DNA of 64,000 nucleotides from Rhizobiaceae bacterium (lineage in GTDB: Bacteria; Pseudomonadota; Alphaproteobacteria; Rhizobiales; Rhizobiaceae), in assembly GCA_017643495.1 (NCBI GenBank), contig JAEPNK010000001.1, positions 103,613 through 167,612 of the forward strand, written 5' to 3'. Made by a program: the position numbers and the translations under genes. The notes under the pieces were generated by a model that was not told the DNA's origin, searched no databases, and saw only the letters and a list, made by a program, of their open reading frames with translations. Shown here in pieces: positions 9,426 to 17,504 of this stretch (the stretch's first letter is position 1; each line of letters starts with the position of its first letter).

Positions 9426-10274
9426 TCAAAGCGGGATTGGAGGCAATCTGCGATGTATGGCTTCCATCACCTCAGGGCCGGCCACCCCGTTATTGTCCAG
9501 CCCATTGGCAACCTGAAACGAGCGTAATGCGTCTTCTGTAATTTTTCCAAAATCGCCATCGGGACGCATTGCATAGCCAATGGCAGACAGGGAGCGTTGC
9601 AAATCCCGAACGTCATTTCCCGAGCTGCCATAACGCAAATGCGCCATGCGGTTTGCGGGAACCGGGTATCTTGAATTTGCTGAACCGGAGCTCTTTTTGT
9701 ACTCCAGATATGCGTCCTGCATTTTCCTGTCATAGCCATGTTTTGCAAAACCGGGGCCGTTATACGCCCGTGCAAAACCGGTCCAGTCATGCTTGCGAAG
9801 CTTATCGAGAAGCTCCGCCTTTTCAACAAACCGCATCATCAGCCTGATCTGGCCTTCGGTCCCGGCCCTTGCCTCGGCTACCAGCGCATCAATACTGGCA
9901 TAGCCAAGCCAGCGCCAGTGATCGCCCATTACCTGCCCGACTCCCCATGAAACTGATCGCAGGGCTGCATCACGATCTATTGCCTCGGCCTTGTGCAACA
10001 AGCGCCAGCGTCCAATCTGTGTTTTCGGATTGCGAATTACGCCAGCAAACGCACTTGCCAGACCACGGGTCACCGCAAGGTTTCGTTTTCGCTGGGGTAA
10101 CAACCGGTAAAAATAATGCCCTTCAAAGCGTATGAGAGGTTCCATCCTGCCATTGATCCGTACACCGGTTCTGGCATTGCTCTCAACCTTGACGACAGCC
10201 ATCAGAACTTCCGGCTCCACACCGTGCGCCTGTGCAATTTCGCCAATGGCCTGCCTGAGTTTTTTGTCAAACAT
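9426..10274 (-). CDS. N-acetylmuramidase-family endolysin with peptidoglycan-binding domain
   Basis: 282 aa. The N-terminal ~170 residues match the N-acetylmuramidase family (DUF3380): VLMAVVKVESNAR holds the catalytic Glu, followed by PLIRFEGHYFYRLL and SWGVGQVMGDHWRWLGY. The C-terminal ~65 residues form a peptidoglycan-binding domain (LRYGSSGNDVRDLQRSLSAIGY, DGDFGKITEDALRSFQ). The longer reading to 10337 adds 21 unlike residues; MFDKKLRQAIGEIA is the family start. No signal peptide and no holin, capsid or tail genes nearby, so a solo cell-wall hydrolase or domesticated phage lysin. Confidence 0.82.
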   Translation of the reverse strand: MFDKKLRQAIGEIAQAHGVEPEVLMAVVKVESNARTGVRINGRMEPLIRFEGHYFYRLLPQRKRNLAVTRGLASAFAGVIRNPKTQIGRWRLLHKAEAIDRDAALRSVSWGVGQVMGDHWRWLGYASIDALVAEARAGTEGQIRLMMRFVEKAELLDKLRKHDWTGFARAYNGPGFAKHGYDRKMQDAYLEYKKSSGSANSRYPVPANRMAHLRYGSSGNDVRDLQRSLSAIGYAMRPDGDFGKITEDALRSFQVANGLDNNGVAGPEVMEAIHRRLPPIPL

Positions 10275-10386
10275 GAATGCTCCGTTTTGTGTTGGGCCAG
10301 TCTGGCAGAAACAGGAGGAGCGGGGATAAGTCTTCAATCACAGGCAGATGATTGCCGCTTTGCCGGTTTCCTGATAATCGGACCTC

Positions 10387-10818
10387 ATGAAGAAATCGAT
10401 CCTCTTGATAAACGGTCCCAATCTCAACCTGCTTGGCACACGGGAGCCTGAAACCTATGGCAACCAGACCCTTGAAGATGTTGAGCAGCTTTGCGTGGAT
10501 CACGCAGCAGGCATGGGCATCTCCCTGGCTACGTTCCAGTCAAACCATGAGGGAGCAATTGTCGATGCTATCCAGCAATCAAGAGATGTATATTCCCATA
10601 TCGTCATCAATCCCGGAGCCTATACCCACACGTCCATTGCAATTCGTGATGCCATCCTTGGCATAGATGCACGCGTTTATGAGGTACACATATCCAATGT
10701 TCATGAACGTGAACCATTCAGACACCATTCCTATATCAGCGACATCGCAAAGGGTGTTTTTATCGGCATGGGGATCCCCGGCTATCTGGCTGCGATCGAT
10801 GCAATAGGTGCGGAATGA
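10387..10818 (+). CDS. aroQ: Type II 3-dehydroquinate dehydratase
   Basis: 143 aa enzyme of the shikimate pathway (3-dehydroquinate to 3-dehydroshikimate). Diagnostic motifs: [21 protein letters not shown] at the start (with the flexible lid and catalytic Tyr/Arg), [30 protein letters not shown] and [20 protein letters not shown] (catalytic His). Length is standard. Its stop overlaps the next start (ATGA), so it is coupled to the methionine-sulfoxide reductase gene. The lid sequence is normal, so activity is expected. Confidence 0.96.
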   Translation: MKKSILLINGPNLNLLGTREPETYGNQTLEDVEQLCVDHAAGMGISLATFQSNHEGAIVDAIQQSRDVYSHIVINPGAYTHTSIAIRDAILGIDARVYEVHISNVHEREPFRHHSYISDIAKGVFIGMGIPGYLAAIDAIGAE

Positions 10819-11261
10819 CAGAACGAGACTACAAAACCGTTTCCCGGACCATTGCCGCCCTTTGTGAAGGTGAAACCGACATCATTGCAAAGATGGCAAC
10901 CATCTCATGTGAATTGTATCAGGCACTCGACGGGTTTGACTGGGTTGGCTTTTACCGCGTTGTTGAGCCCGGCCTGCTGAAAATCGGCCCTTATCAGGGC
11001 GGCCATGGTTGTCTCGTCATACCATTTGACAAAGGCGTTTGCGGTGCATGCGCCACAAGCCGAACAACACAAATCGTGGAGGATGTCGAGGCGTTTCCGG
11101 GACATATCGCCTGCTCATCCTCAACGCGTTCAGAAATTGTGTTGCCGGTTTTCGAAAACGGAAATCTGGTCGCAGTGCTGGACGTGGATTCTGACAATCC
11201 GGCAGAGTTCGGTGAACATGACCGGGAAGCGCTTGAAGCAATTCTGGCAGCGAACTTCTAG
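10815..11261 (+). CDS. msrC: Free methionine-(R)-sulfoxide reductase, GAF domain
   Basis: 148 aa single-GAF-domain protein that reduces free Met-R-sulfoxide. The fold markers [25 protein letters not shown] and [13 protein letters not shown] are clear. The three redox cysteines of the family are present as C66, C76 and C100 ([18 protein letters not shown] and [16 protein letters not shown]) with spacings of 10 and 24, as in the characterised enzyme; C79 is an extra cysteine. Coupled by ATGA to aroQ. Confidence 0.9.
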   Translation: MTERDYKTVSRTIAALCEGETDIIAKMATISCELYQALDGFDWVGFYRVVEPGLLKIGPYQGGHGCLVIPFDKGVCGACATSRTTQIVEDVEAFPGHIACSSSTRSEIVLPVFENGNLVAVLDVDSDNPAEFGEHDREALEAILAANF

Positions 11262-11329
11262 CCGTTTGTGTTGAATGCCGGTGGCTGTGCGATAAACCTT
11301 CCAGCCACTACCATCGACAAAACAGTCTT

Positions 11330-12292
11330 TCAGGTAGCCTGACGCGCCTTGCTTGCCGACCTCCCAAACTCCCGGGAATATGCCCTCGAGAAAGCAGAAA
11401 GCGAATTGAAACCGCTGCGAACTGCAATCTCCTGAAACGATAGACTGCTGTCCAGAATTAGCCGGTTCGCCGCTTTCAGGCGCAGATTGAGATAAAACTT
11501 GCCGGGTGTCATCCCTGTATGCCGCTTGAACATGGCTTCAAGTGTATTGGTTGAAACACCTATACGTTCGGCAATCAGACCAATCGGCAAGGGCTGTTCA
11601 ACAGCCTCCTCCATGCATCGCACTGCCTTTCGCAGGCGCGGTTCCCGGGAAGCAACCTTGCCAAGCGCGATCAGTGGTTGCCCTTCGCTTTGCACATGCG
11701 CATCATCATGAATGAACACGCTTGCAACCTCCATCGCAATTGCCGGGCCGTGCTGATCACGGATCAATCCCAGCATCATGTCAAACGCGGGGGCAGCCCC
11801 TCCGCAAGTGACGTATTTTCCGTCTGTGATGTGACGGTCCAGACGAACATCAATTTCCGGGTTTGCGTTCGCAAATGCTTCAAAATCTTCCCAATGCGTT
11901 GTTGCTTGCCGGCCGTTCAACAACCCTGCTCGCGCCAGTATCCAGGTACCCGCTTCAACACCTGCAACGCGACCAAAGCCTGAAGCGGCATTCCTGATCC
12001 GTGCCAGATTGTATGATGAAACATGCCTGTGCTGGTTGAAGCCCGCGATGATGACAAGAAAATCTCCCCGGCTGTTGCCATCAAACCCGGCATTGACAAT
12101 GAGGGGCACAGCACATGTCATGTTGACAGCTTCACCGGTCAGACTGGCAAGCGTCCAGTGGTAAAGGGTTTTGCCCGAAACACGATTGGCCGCACGCATT
12201 GGCTCAAGTACCGAAGCAACACACATCATGGAGGATTCTGGCAGCACCAGAACTTGTACAGACAATGGTTTTTGTGCAGCTAGGGAGTTCAT
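11330..12292 (-). CDS. cdhR: AraC/GlxA-family regulator, likely carnitine-responsive CdhR
   Basis: 320 aa. Residues ~10-200 form a DJ-1/PfpI-like effector domain (VLVLPESSMMCVASVLEPMRAAN, VAGVEAGTWILARAGLL, ATTHWEDFEAFANANP). The C-terminal ~100 residues are an AraC DNA-binding domain (IGLIAERIGVSTNTLEAMFKRHTGMTPGKFYLNLRLKAA split over two helix-turn-helix units). The architecture and position, divergent from the BKACE gene of the carnitine locus, match CdhR, the activator of carnitine dehydrogenase genes. The dyad between the two starts is its likely site. Confidence 0.85.
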   Translation of the reverse strand: MNSLAAQKPLSVQVLVLPESSMMCVASVLEPMRAANRVSGKTLYHWTLASLTGEAVNMTCAVPLIVNAGFDGNSRGDFLVIIAGFNQHRHVSSYNLARIRNAASGFGRVAGVEAGTWILARAGLLNGRQATTHWEDFEAFANANPEIDVRLDRHITDGKYVTCGGAAPAFDMMLGLIRDQHGPAIAMEVASVFIHDDAHVQSEGQPLIALGKVASREPRLRKAVRCMEEAVEQPLPIGLIAERIGVSTNTLEAMFKRHTGMTPGKFYLNLRLKAANRLILDSSLSFQEIAVRSGFNSLSAFSRAYSREFGRSASKARQAT

Positions 12293-12301
12293 AATACGAT
12301 T

Positions 12302-12324
12302 ATTGTCAATTTTTCATTGATAAT
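12302..12324. promoter_or_regulatory. Inverted repeat in the cdhR / BKACE divergent promoter (candidate CdhR operator)
   Basis: Arms ATTGTCAAT and ATTGATAAT, separated by 5 nt, pair at 8 of 9 positions. The site lies 10 nt upstream of the cdhR start and 56 nt upstream of the BKACE start, in an 87-nt AT-rich gap. CdhR assignment is inference from position. Confidence 0.5.
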
Positions 12325-12379
12325 TGTTAAACATGAACTTCTGATTGCCCGAGTATGAGAACACAACAAGGAGTATGAA

Positions 12380-13294
12380 ATGCCATTGGAAATGAATCGG
12401 GAAGTGTTCATCACCTGTGCCGTGACCGGTTCCGGATCAACCCAGGACCGTTCACATCATGTCCCGAGATCACCAGAGCAAATTGCCGATTCAGCCATTG
12501 ATGCTGCCCGCGCAGGAGCAGCAATCGTGCATTGCCACGTCCGCGATCCTGAAACAGGAACACCATCCAGAAAGCTTGAATATTACCGTGAAGTCACAGA
12601 CCGGATCAGGGATGCGGACGTCGATGTGGTTTTGAACCTGACAGCCGGCATGGGCGGGGATATCACCTTTGGCAATGTGGAACAGCCGCTTCCGGTGAAG
12701 GATGCAGGCACCGACATGATCGGCGCCAGCGAGCGTGTCGCACATATTGCAGAGTGTCTGCCGGAAATCTGCACGCTTGATTGCGGCACGATGAACTTTG
12801 CCGAGGCAGATTACGTCATGACCAACACACCCGGCATGCTGAGGGCGATGGGCGGCATGATGACGGAGCTTGGCGTCTGCCCGGAGATCGAGGCTTTCGA
12901 CACAGGCCATTTGTGGTTCGCCAAACAACTGGTTGAAGAAGGTGTCCTTAAATCACCCGCCCTCGTCCAGCTATGCATGGGTGTACCGTGGGGGGCACCT
13001 GATGATCTCAACACCTATCTTGCAATGGTCAACAATGTGCCTTCAGATTGGCACTGGTCGGCTTTCAGTCTTGGACGCAGCCAGATGCCATATGTGGCGG
13101 CAGCGGTTCTTGCCGGGGGTAATGTGCGTGTAGGACTGGAAGACAATTTGTGGCTTGGGAAGGGCGAGCTGGCGACAAACGCCCAACTCGTTGAACGCGC
13201 CGCGACCATAATCGAAAACATGGGTGCAAAGGTAATTGGACCCGGCGAAGTGCGAAAACGCCTCAATCTGGAAAAACGCCCGCCGCGCAACTAG
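12380..13294 (+). CDS. BKACE-family beta-keto acid cleavage enzyme, 3-dehydrocarnitine type
   Basis: 304 aa TIM-barrel zinc enzyme. The motif AAIVHCHVRDPETG (H51, H53 zinc ligands) and FITCAVTGSG at the start are the family signature; the glutamate ligand is expected in RVGLEDNLWL. In carnitine catabolism this enzyme uses acetyl-CoA to split 3-dehydrocarnitine into acetoacetate and betainyl-CoA. That substrate is inferred from the CdhR regulator and the carnitine dehydrogenase-thioesterase 0.9 kb downstream. Preceded by a good AAGGAG Shine-Dalgarno sequence. Confidence 0.9.
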   Translation: MPLEMNREVFITCAVTGSGSTQDRSHHVPRSPEQIADSAIDAARAGAAIVHCHVRDPETGTPSRKLEYYREVTDRIRDADVDVVLNLTAGMGGDITFGNVEQPLPVKDAGTDMIGASERVAHIAECLPEICTLDCGTMNFAEADYVMTNTPGMLRAMGGMMTELGVCPEIEAFDTGHLWFAKQLVEEGVLKSPALVQLCMGVPWGAPDDLNTYLAMVNNVPSDWHWSAFSLGRSQMPYVAAAVLAGGNVRVGLEDNLWLGKGELATNAQLVERAATIIENMGAKVIGPGEVRKRLNLEKRPPRN

Positions 13295-13304
13295 GCTTCA
13301 GAAC

Positions 13305-13649
13305 ATGCCAATAGCTATACTCAGAGTCGTCTATTTTCTTGGTCCCGTCGCATGCCTTGCCATTGTACTGATGAAGCAGGGAAGAAAGCTTGCCTGGTGG
13401 TTATGGGGCGGGTCAGCAGTAATCATCGCCATTCACTGGTATTCATTTCTCTCTGCCACTGCAGACAATGCCGAGAAAATCAGCACCTTGTGGGTATCTG
13501 TCTGGACACCATTACTGCTAACCACCCTCGTTGCAGGACTGACAGGGTCGCAATGGCGGGGCTGGCATTCCAACAAGAATATTGAGCGTTGGGTTGCAGC
13601 ACTGGTCTGCATCATTCCGTCCCTAGTGGCTTTCATCATATTCTCCTGA
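13305..13649 (+). CDS. Small membrane protein of unknown function
   Basis: 114 aa with about four hydrophobic segments: residues 5-22 (ILRVVYFLGPVACLAIVL), 30-47 (AWWLWGGSAVIIAIHWY), 64-81 (VSVWTPLLLTTLVAGL) and 96-113 (WVAALVCIIPSLVAFIIF). Start at 13305 chosen because it lies 10 nt after the BKACE stop. I do not recognise a family. Its place inside the carnitine operon hints at a membrane role there, but nothing in the sequence shows transport. Confidence 0.6.
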   Translation: MPIAILRVVYFLGPVACLAIVLMKQGRKLAWWLWGGSAVIIAIHWYSFLSATADNAEKISTLWVSVWTPLLLTTLVAGLTGSQWRGWHSNKNIERWVAALVCIIPSLVAFIIFS

Positions 13650-13696
13650 GGCAATGACATGAAGCATGGCTGCTCACCAATTCCGGAAACCAAACC

Positions 13697-14224
13697 ATGA
13701 ACCAGGCAATGACGGACGACTGCCTGATACGCCCGGCCAGGGCGGATGACGCTTCTGACATCGCCGATATCTATCGTCCGATTGTCATGGAAACGGCAAT
13801 TTCATTTGAAACCGAACCGCCCTGTCCGCAAGAAATGGCAAATCGGATTGAAACCTGTTCCAGAACGCATCCCTACCTTGTTGCCATCAGGAACAACATC
13901 ATTGCCGGCTATGCCTATGGCAGTTTCTTTCGTCCGCGCCCGGCATATGCCAAGTCTGCTGAGGTAACGGTTTATGTAAGCCAAGCGGAGCGGGGCAAAG
14001 GTATTGCCAGACTGCTTTATGGGCAACTTCTTTCCCGACTTGGCGATCATGGATTTCATACCGCCCTTGCTGCAATAGCCCTTCCAAACGAGCCCAGCAT
14101 TCGCTTGCATGAAACAGTCGGTTTCAAGAAAGCCGGCATTTTCCATGAGGTCGGATACAAGTTCGGCCAATGGCATGATGTCGGCTGGTGGCAAAAGCCG
14201 CTTGCAACGGAGAAGACACAATGA
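13697..14224 (+). CDS. GNAT acetyltransferase, phosphinothricin-acetyltransferase-like
   Basis: 175 aa. DCLIRPARADDASDIADIYRPIVMETAISFET at the start (read in pieces) and the acetyl-CoA loop VYVSQAERGKGIARLLYGQLL are typical of the PAT/MnaT subfamily, which acetylates small amino compounds such as methionine sulfone/sulfoximine or phosphinothricin. The ending GYKFGQWHDVGWWQKPL is a well-conserved subfamily motif. It overlaps the carnitine dehydrogenase gene by 4 nt (ATGA), so it is embedded in the operon; no role in carnitine breakdown is known to me. Confidence 0.85.
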   Translation: MNQAMTDDCLIRPARADDASDIADIYRPIVMETAISFETEPPCPQEMANRIETCSRTHPYLVAIRNNIIAGYAYGSFFRPRPAYAKSAEVTVYVSQAERGKGIARLLYGQLLSRLGDHGFHTALAAIALPNEPSIRLHETVGFKKAGIFHEVGYKFGQWHDVGWWQKPLATEKTQ

Positions 14225-15657
14225 AGAAGACGGCTGCAATCATCGGTGGCGGTGTGATCGGCGGCGGATGGGCAGCGCGGTTCCTGCTCAATGGCTGGGA
14301 CGTCAAAATCCACGATCCCGACCCTGAAGCAGAACGCAAGATCGGCGAAGTGTTGGACAATGCAAAACGCTCCCTTCCCGCGCTGTCTGAAAACATGATC
14401 ATTAAAGAAGGTACCCTGAGTTTCGCCACCTCTATCGCGCAAGCCGTTACCGGTGCAGACTGGATACAGGAAAGCGTTCCAGAGCGCCTTGACCTCAAAC
14501 ACAAGGTTTTCGCGGAAATCCAGAAACATGCCAAAGATGACGCGCTCATTGGTTCGTCGACCTCCGGTTTCAAGCCTTCTCAATTGCAGGAAGGGGCTAC
14601 CGATGCAGCGCAGATTTTCGTCGCCCACCCGTTCAATCCTGTCTACCTTCTGCCGCTTGTCGAACTTGTCGGCGAACCGGCAACGACTGCACAGGCGAAA
14701 TCGGTCCTGGAAACGCTTGGCATGCACGGTCTTGTTCTGCGCAAGGAAATCGATGCCCATATAGCCGACCGTTTTCTTGAAGCAGTCTGGCGCGAAGCGC
14801 TGTGGCTGATCAAGGACGGGGTTGCGACAACGCAGGAAATCGATGACGCCATCCGCTACGGGTTCGGCATTCGCTGGGCGCAGATGGGTCTCTTCGAGAC
14901 CTATCGCGTGGCCGGCGGCGAAGCAGGCATGAAGCATTTCATCGAGCAGTTCGGCCCATGCCTTTCCTGGCCATGGACGAAACTCATGGACGTTCCCGAA
15001 CTCGACGACGCGCTGGTTGAGAAGATTGCCAGCCAGTCCGATGAACAATCCGGCCAGTACTCCATCCGCGAACTGGAGCGCAAGCGTGACGACAATCTGG
15101 TTACCATCCTGCGCGGGTTGAAGGCACGCAACTGGGCCGCAGGTGCAATCCTTGCCGATTACGAAACCCGCACGAAACCCGGTTTGCCAAATGATATCGC
15201 CAAGCCGCTCAACACCCTGAACCGCGTCATCCCGATCGACTGGACAGACTATAACGGCCACATGAACGAAAGCCGCTACGGGCAGGTCTTTTCTGATGCC
15301 GGGGATACGGTGATGACCATGATCGGCGCAACACCCGAATACATAGCCGGCGGCCTCTCTTTCTTCACGGTCGAAAACCTTATCCAGTTCAGAAACGAGA
15401 CCCATCCCGGCGAACGCATCACCGTCATCACCCAGGTGCTACAGGCCGAAGGCAAGAAACTGCGCATGTATCACGAGATGCACCGGGCGAACGACGATGG
15501 CTCCCCCGGCGACCTCCTTTGCACCTGCAACCAGTTGCTGATCCACGTGTCGCTCGAAACCCGCCGATCCTGCGAACCGGGCCCGGACATGGCTGCCAAA
15601 ATGGCAGCTCTGCATGAGGCCCAGACACGTCTGCCAAAACCGGAGAGCATGCGATGA
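14221..15657 (+). CDS. cdhA: Carnitine 3-dehydrogenase fused to betainyl-CoA thioesterase
   Basis: 478 aa bifunctional protein. Residues 1-~310 are a 3-hydroxyacyl-CoA-dehydrogenase-type fold: AAIIGGGVIGGGWAARFLL binds NAD, and VAHPFNPVYLLPLVELVG and GFGIRWAQMGLFETYRVAGG are characteristic of L-carnitine dehydrogenase. Residues ~330-478 are a hot-dog thioesterase with the DYNGHMNESRYGQVF catalytic motif. In this pathway the first half oxidises carnitine to 3-dehydrocarnitine and the second hydrolyses betainyl-CoA to glycine betaine, so the fusion brackets the BKACE step. Start at 14221, not 14188, since MKKTAAIIGGG is the natural N-terminus. Confidence 0.92.
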   Translation: MKKTAAIIGGGVIGGGWAARFLLNGWDVKIHDPDPEAERKIGEVLDNAKRSLPALSENMIIKEGTLSFATSIAQAVTGADWIQESVPERLDLKHKVFAEIQKHAKDDALIGSSTSGFKPSQLQEGATDAAQIFVAHPFNPVYLLPLVELVGEPATTAQAKSVLETLGMHGLVLRKEIDAHIADRFLEAVWREALWLIKDGVATTQEIDDAIRYGFGIRWAQMGLFETYRVAGGEAGMKHFIEQFGPCLSWPWTKLMDVPELDDALVEKIASQSDEQSGQYSIRELERKRDDNLVTILRGLKARNWAAGAILADYETRTKPGLPNDIAKPLNTLNRVIPIDWTDYNGHMNESRYGQVFSDAGDTVMTMIGATPEYIAGGLSFFTVENLIQFRNETHPGERITVITQVLQAEGKKLRMYHEMHRANDDGSPGDLLCTCNQLLIHVSLETRRSCEPGPDMAAKMAALHEAQTRLPKPESMR

Positions 15658-16817
15658 ATTTCGCTCTGACTGAAGAACAGCAAATGATCGTCGATACCAC
15701 CAGGGCTTTCGTGGAGAAGGAGCTCTATCCGCACGAGGCGGAGGTGGAACGCACCGGTCATCTTGATATGGACCGCGTTCGCGATATCCAGAAGAAGGCT
15801 ATCGAGGCAGGGCTTTATGCTGCCAATATTCCGGAAGAGTTCGGCGGGGCCGGTCTCGATACACTGACCTGGCTTCTTTACGAGAAGGAACTCGGCAAGG
15901 CCAACTATGCCCTGCACTGGACAGGCGTTGCCAGACCTTCAAACATTCTGTGCGCGGGCACACCCGAACAACGCGAGAAATATCTCTACCCTTGCGTTCG
16001 TGGCGAGAAGTGGGACTGCATGGCAATGACAGAACCCGGCGCAGGCTCCGACCTTCGCGGCATGAAAGCAACTGCAAAGAAGGACGGCGATGACTGGATC
16101 ATCAATGGCACCAAGCATTTTATCAGCCATGCCGATATCGCCGACTTCACGATTTGTTACGTGGCGACTGGTGAAGAGGATACACCTCGCGGCAAGAAAA
16201 AACTGATCACATCTTTCTTCGTCGACAAGGGTACGCCGGGTTATACCGTTCGCGATGGCTACAACAACGTCTCGCACCGCGGCTATACGAACTCGATCCT
16301 CGAATTTGACGATTGTCGGGTACCGGCGGAGAACATGCTCGGCGAGTTGCACAAGGGTTTCGAGGTGGCAAATGACTGGCTCGGCGCGACCCGGCTACAG
16401 GTCGCCGCCACCTGCCTCGGGCGCGCAGAGCGTGCCTTCGGACATGCCGTCGAATGGTGTGCAGAGCGCGAACAATTTGGCCAGAAGATCGGCAAGTTTC
16501 AGGGCGTGTCGTTCAAACTTGCCGACATGGCGATGGAGATGAAGGCCGCGGAACTTCTCACTTGGGAAGCGGGCTGGAAATACGATGCAGGCACCTGTAG
16601 CGATACAGACATGGCAATGGCCAAACTCAAGGCTTCGGAAATGCTCGCTTTCATCGCCGATGAGGCAATCCAGATCCACGGCGGCATGGGTGTCATGGAC
16701 GAGCTGCCCCTCGAACGCATCTGGCGCGATGCCCGTATTGAACGCATCTGGGAAGGCACCTCCGAAATCCAGCGACACATCATCAGTCGCGCCCTGTTGA
16801 GACCTTTGGGAGCATAG
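15654..16817 (+). CDS. Acyl-CoA dehydrogenase (candidate gamma-butyrobetainyl-CoA dehydrogenase)
   Basis: 387 aa, complete acyl-CoA dehydrogenase: N-terminal helical domain (MNFALTEEQQMIVDTTRAFV), beta domain with MAMTEPGAGSD and WIINGTKHFISHADIAD, C-terminal helical domain ending in ERIWEGTSEIQRHIISRAL, where Glu367 is the expected catalytic base. It overlaps the carnitine dehydrogenase gene by 4 nt. Given the CaiD-like hydratase and CoA ligase downstream, the likely reaction is gamma-butyrobetainyl-CoA to crotonobetainyl-CoA (CaiA in reverse). This substrate is inference. Confidence 0.9.
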   Translation: MNFALTEEQQMIVDTTRAFVEKELYPHEAEVERTGHLDMDRVRDIQKKAIEAGLYAANIPEEFGGAGLDTLTWLLYEKELGKANYALHWTGVARPSNILCAGTPEQREKYLYPCVRGEKWDCMAMTEPGAGSDLRGMKATAKKDGDDWIINGTKHFISHADIADFTICYVATGEEDTPRGKKKLITSFFVDKGTPGYTVRDGYNNVSHRGYTNSILEFDDCRVPAENMLGELHKGFEVANDWLGATRLQVAATCLGRAERAFGHAVEWCAEREQFGQKIGKFQGVSFKLADMAMEMKAAELLTWEAGWKYDAGTCSDTDMAMAKLKASEMLAFIADEAIQIHGGMGVMDELPLERIWRDARIERIWEGTSEIQRHIISRALLRPLGA

Positions 16818-16820
16818 TCC

Positions 16821-17504
16821 GTGGCCCTGCGGGAAACTGACCTCTATCCGCCGGTAAAAAACCTGCTCGAAACACAAGGCTATGACGTCAAGGCCGAGAT
16901 TGGGGCTGCGGACATCATGGCTGTCAGGGGAGAAGAGCCGCCGGTGATTGTGGAACTGAAAACAGCTTTCTCTCTCACTCTTTTGCATCAGGCAACGGAA
17001 CGGCTGAAAGTTACCGACCTTGTCTATGTTGCAATTCCGGAATGGAAAGGGCGGGCGGGCTGGAAATCCTTCGTCGCAAACCGGTCCCTGTGCAGACGTT
17101 TGGGTATCGGACTGATCACGGTTCCCGAGACCCTTGACCGGGCTGATGTACATCTTGATCCGGGACCATATTTTCCCCGCAAGTCAAAGACACGCCAGAA
17201 CCGGATGCTGAAGGAGTTCCAGCATCGGGTGGGCGATCCCAATCAGGGTGGATCATCAACCCGGATACAGGTGATGACAACCTACCGGCAGGATGCCCTG
17301 CGCTGCCTCTTGTATCTGCATGGCAACGGGCCAAGCAAAGCCTCCCTGGTTGCCAATGCATGCGGAGTGAACCGGGCGCGCAACATCATGGCCGATGACC
17401 ATTACGGGTGGTTTGAAAGGGTGGAGAGGGGCATCTACGCCGTCACACCCAAGGGGGTCGAAGCAATGTCCAGCTATGCCACCGAACTGGAGAGGCTGAA
17501 ATGA
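16821..17504 (+). CDS. DUF2161-family putative phosphodiesterase/nuclease-like protein
   Basis: 227 aa, GTG start 3 nt after the acyl-CoA dehydrogenase stop. The N-terminal ~110 residues show a PD-(D/E)xK-like core: GAADIMAVRG then PPVIVELKTAFSLTLLHQA (D31, E44-x-K46 as candidate metal/catalytic residues). The C-terminal part (TYRQDALRCLLYLHGNGPSKASLVANACG and YGWFERVERGIYAVTP, read in pieces) looks like a winged-helix domain. Resembles alphaproteobacterial DUF2161 proteins. Overlaps the CoA ligase by 4 nt, so it is inside the operon despite having no obvious metabolic role. Confidence 0.7.
   Translation: MALRETDLYPPVKNLLETQGYDVKAEIGAADIMAVRGEEPPVIVELKTAFSLTLLHQATERLKVTDLVYVAIPEWKGRAGWKSFVANRSLCRRLGIGLITVPETLDRADVHLDPGPYFPRKSKTRQNRMLKEFQHRVGDPNQGGSSTRIQVMTTYRQDALRCLLYLHGNGPSKASLVANACGVNRARNIMADDHYGWFERVERGIYAVTPKGVEAMSSYATELERLK

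Noticed and set aside
14056..15405. 449-aa open frame on the minus strand
   Set aside because: Exact antisense of the carnitine dehydrogenase-thioesterase gene, whose motifs are intact; the antisense protein is Cys/His-rich without recognisable domains.
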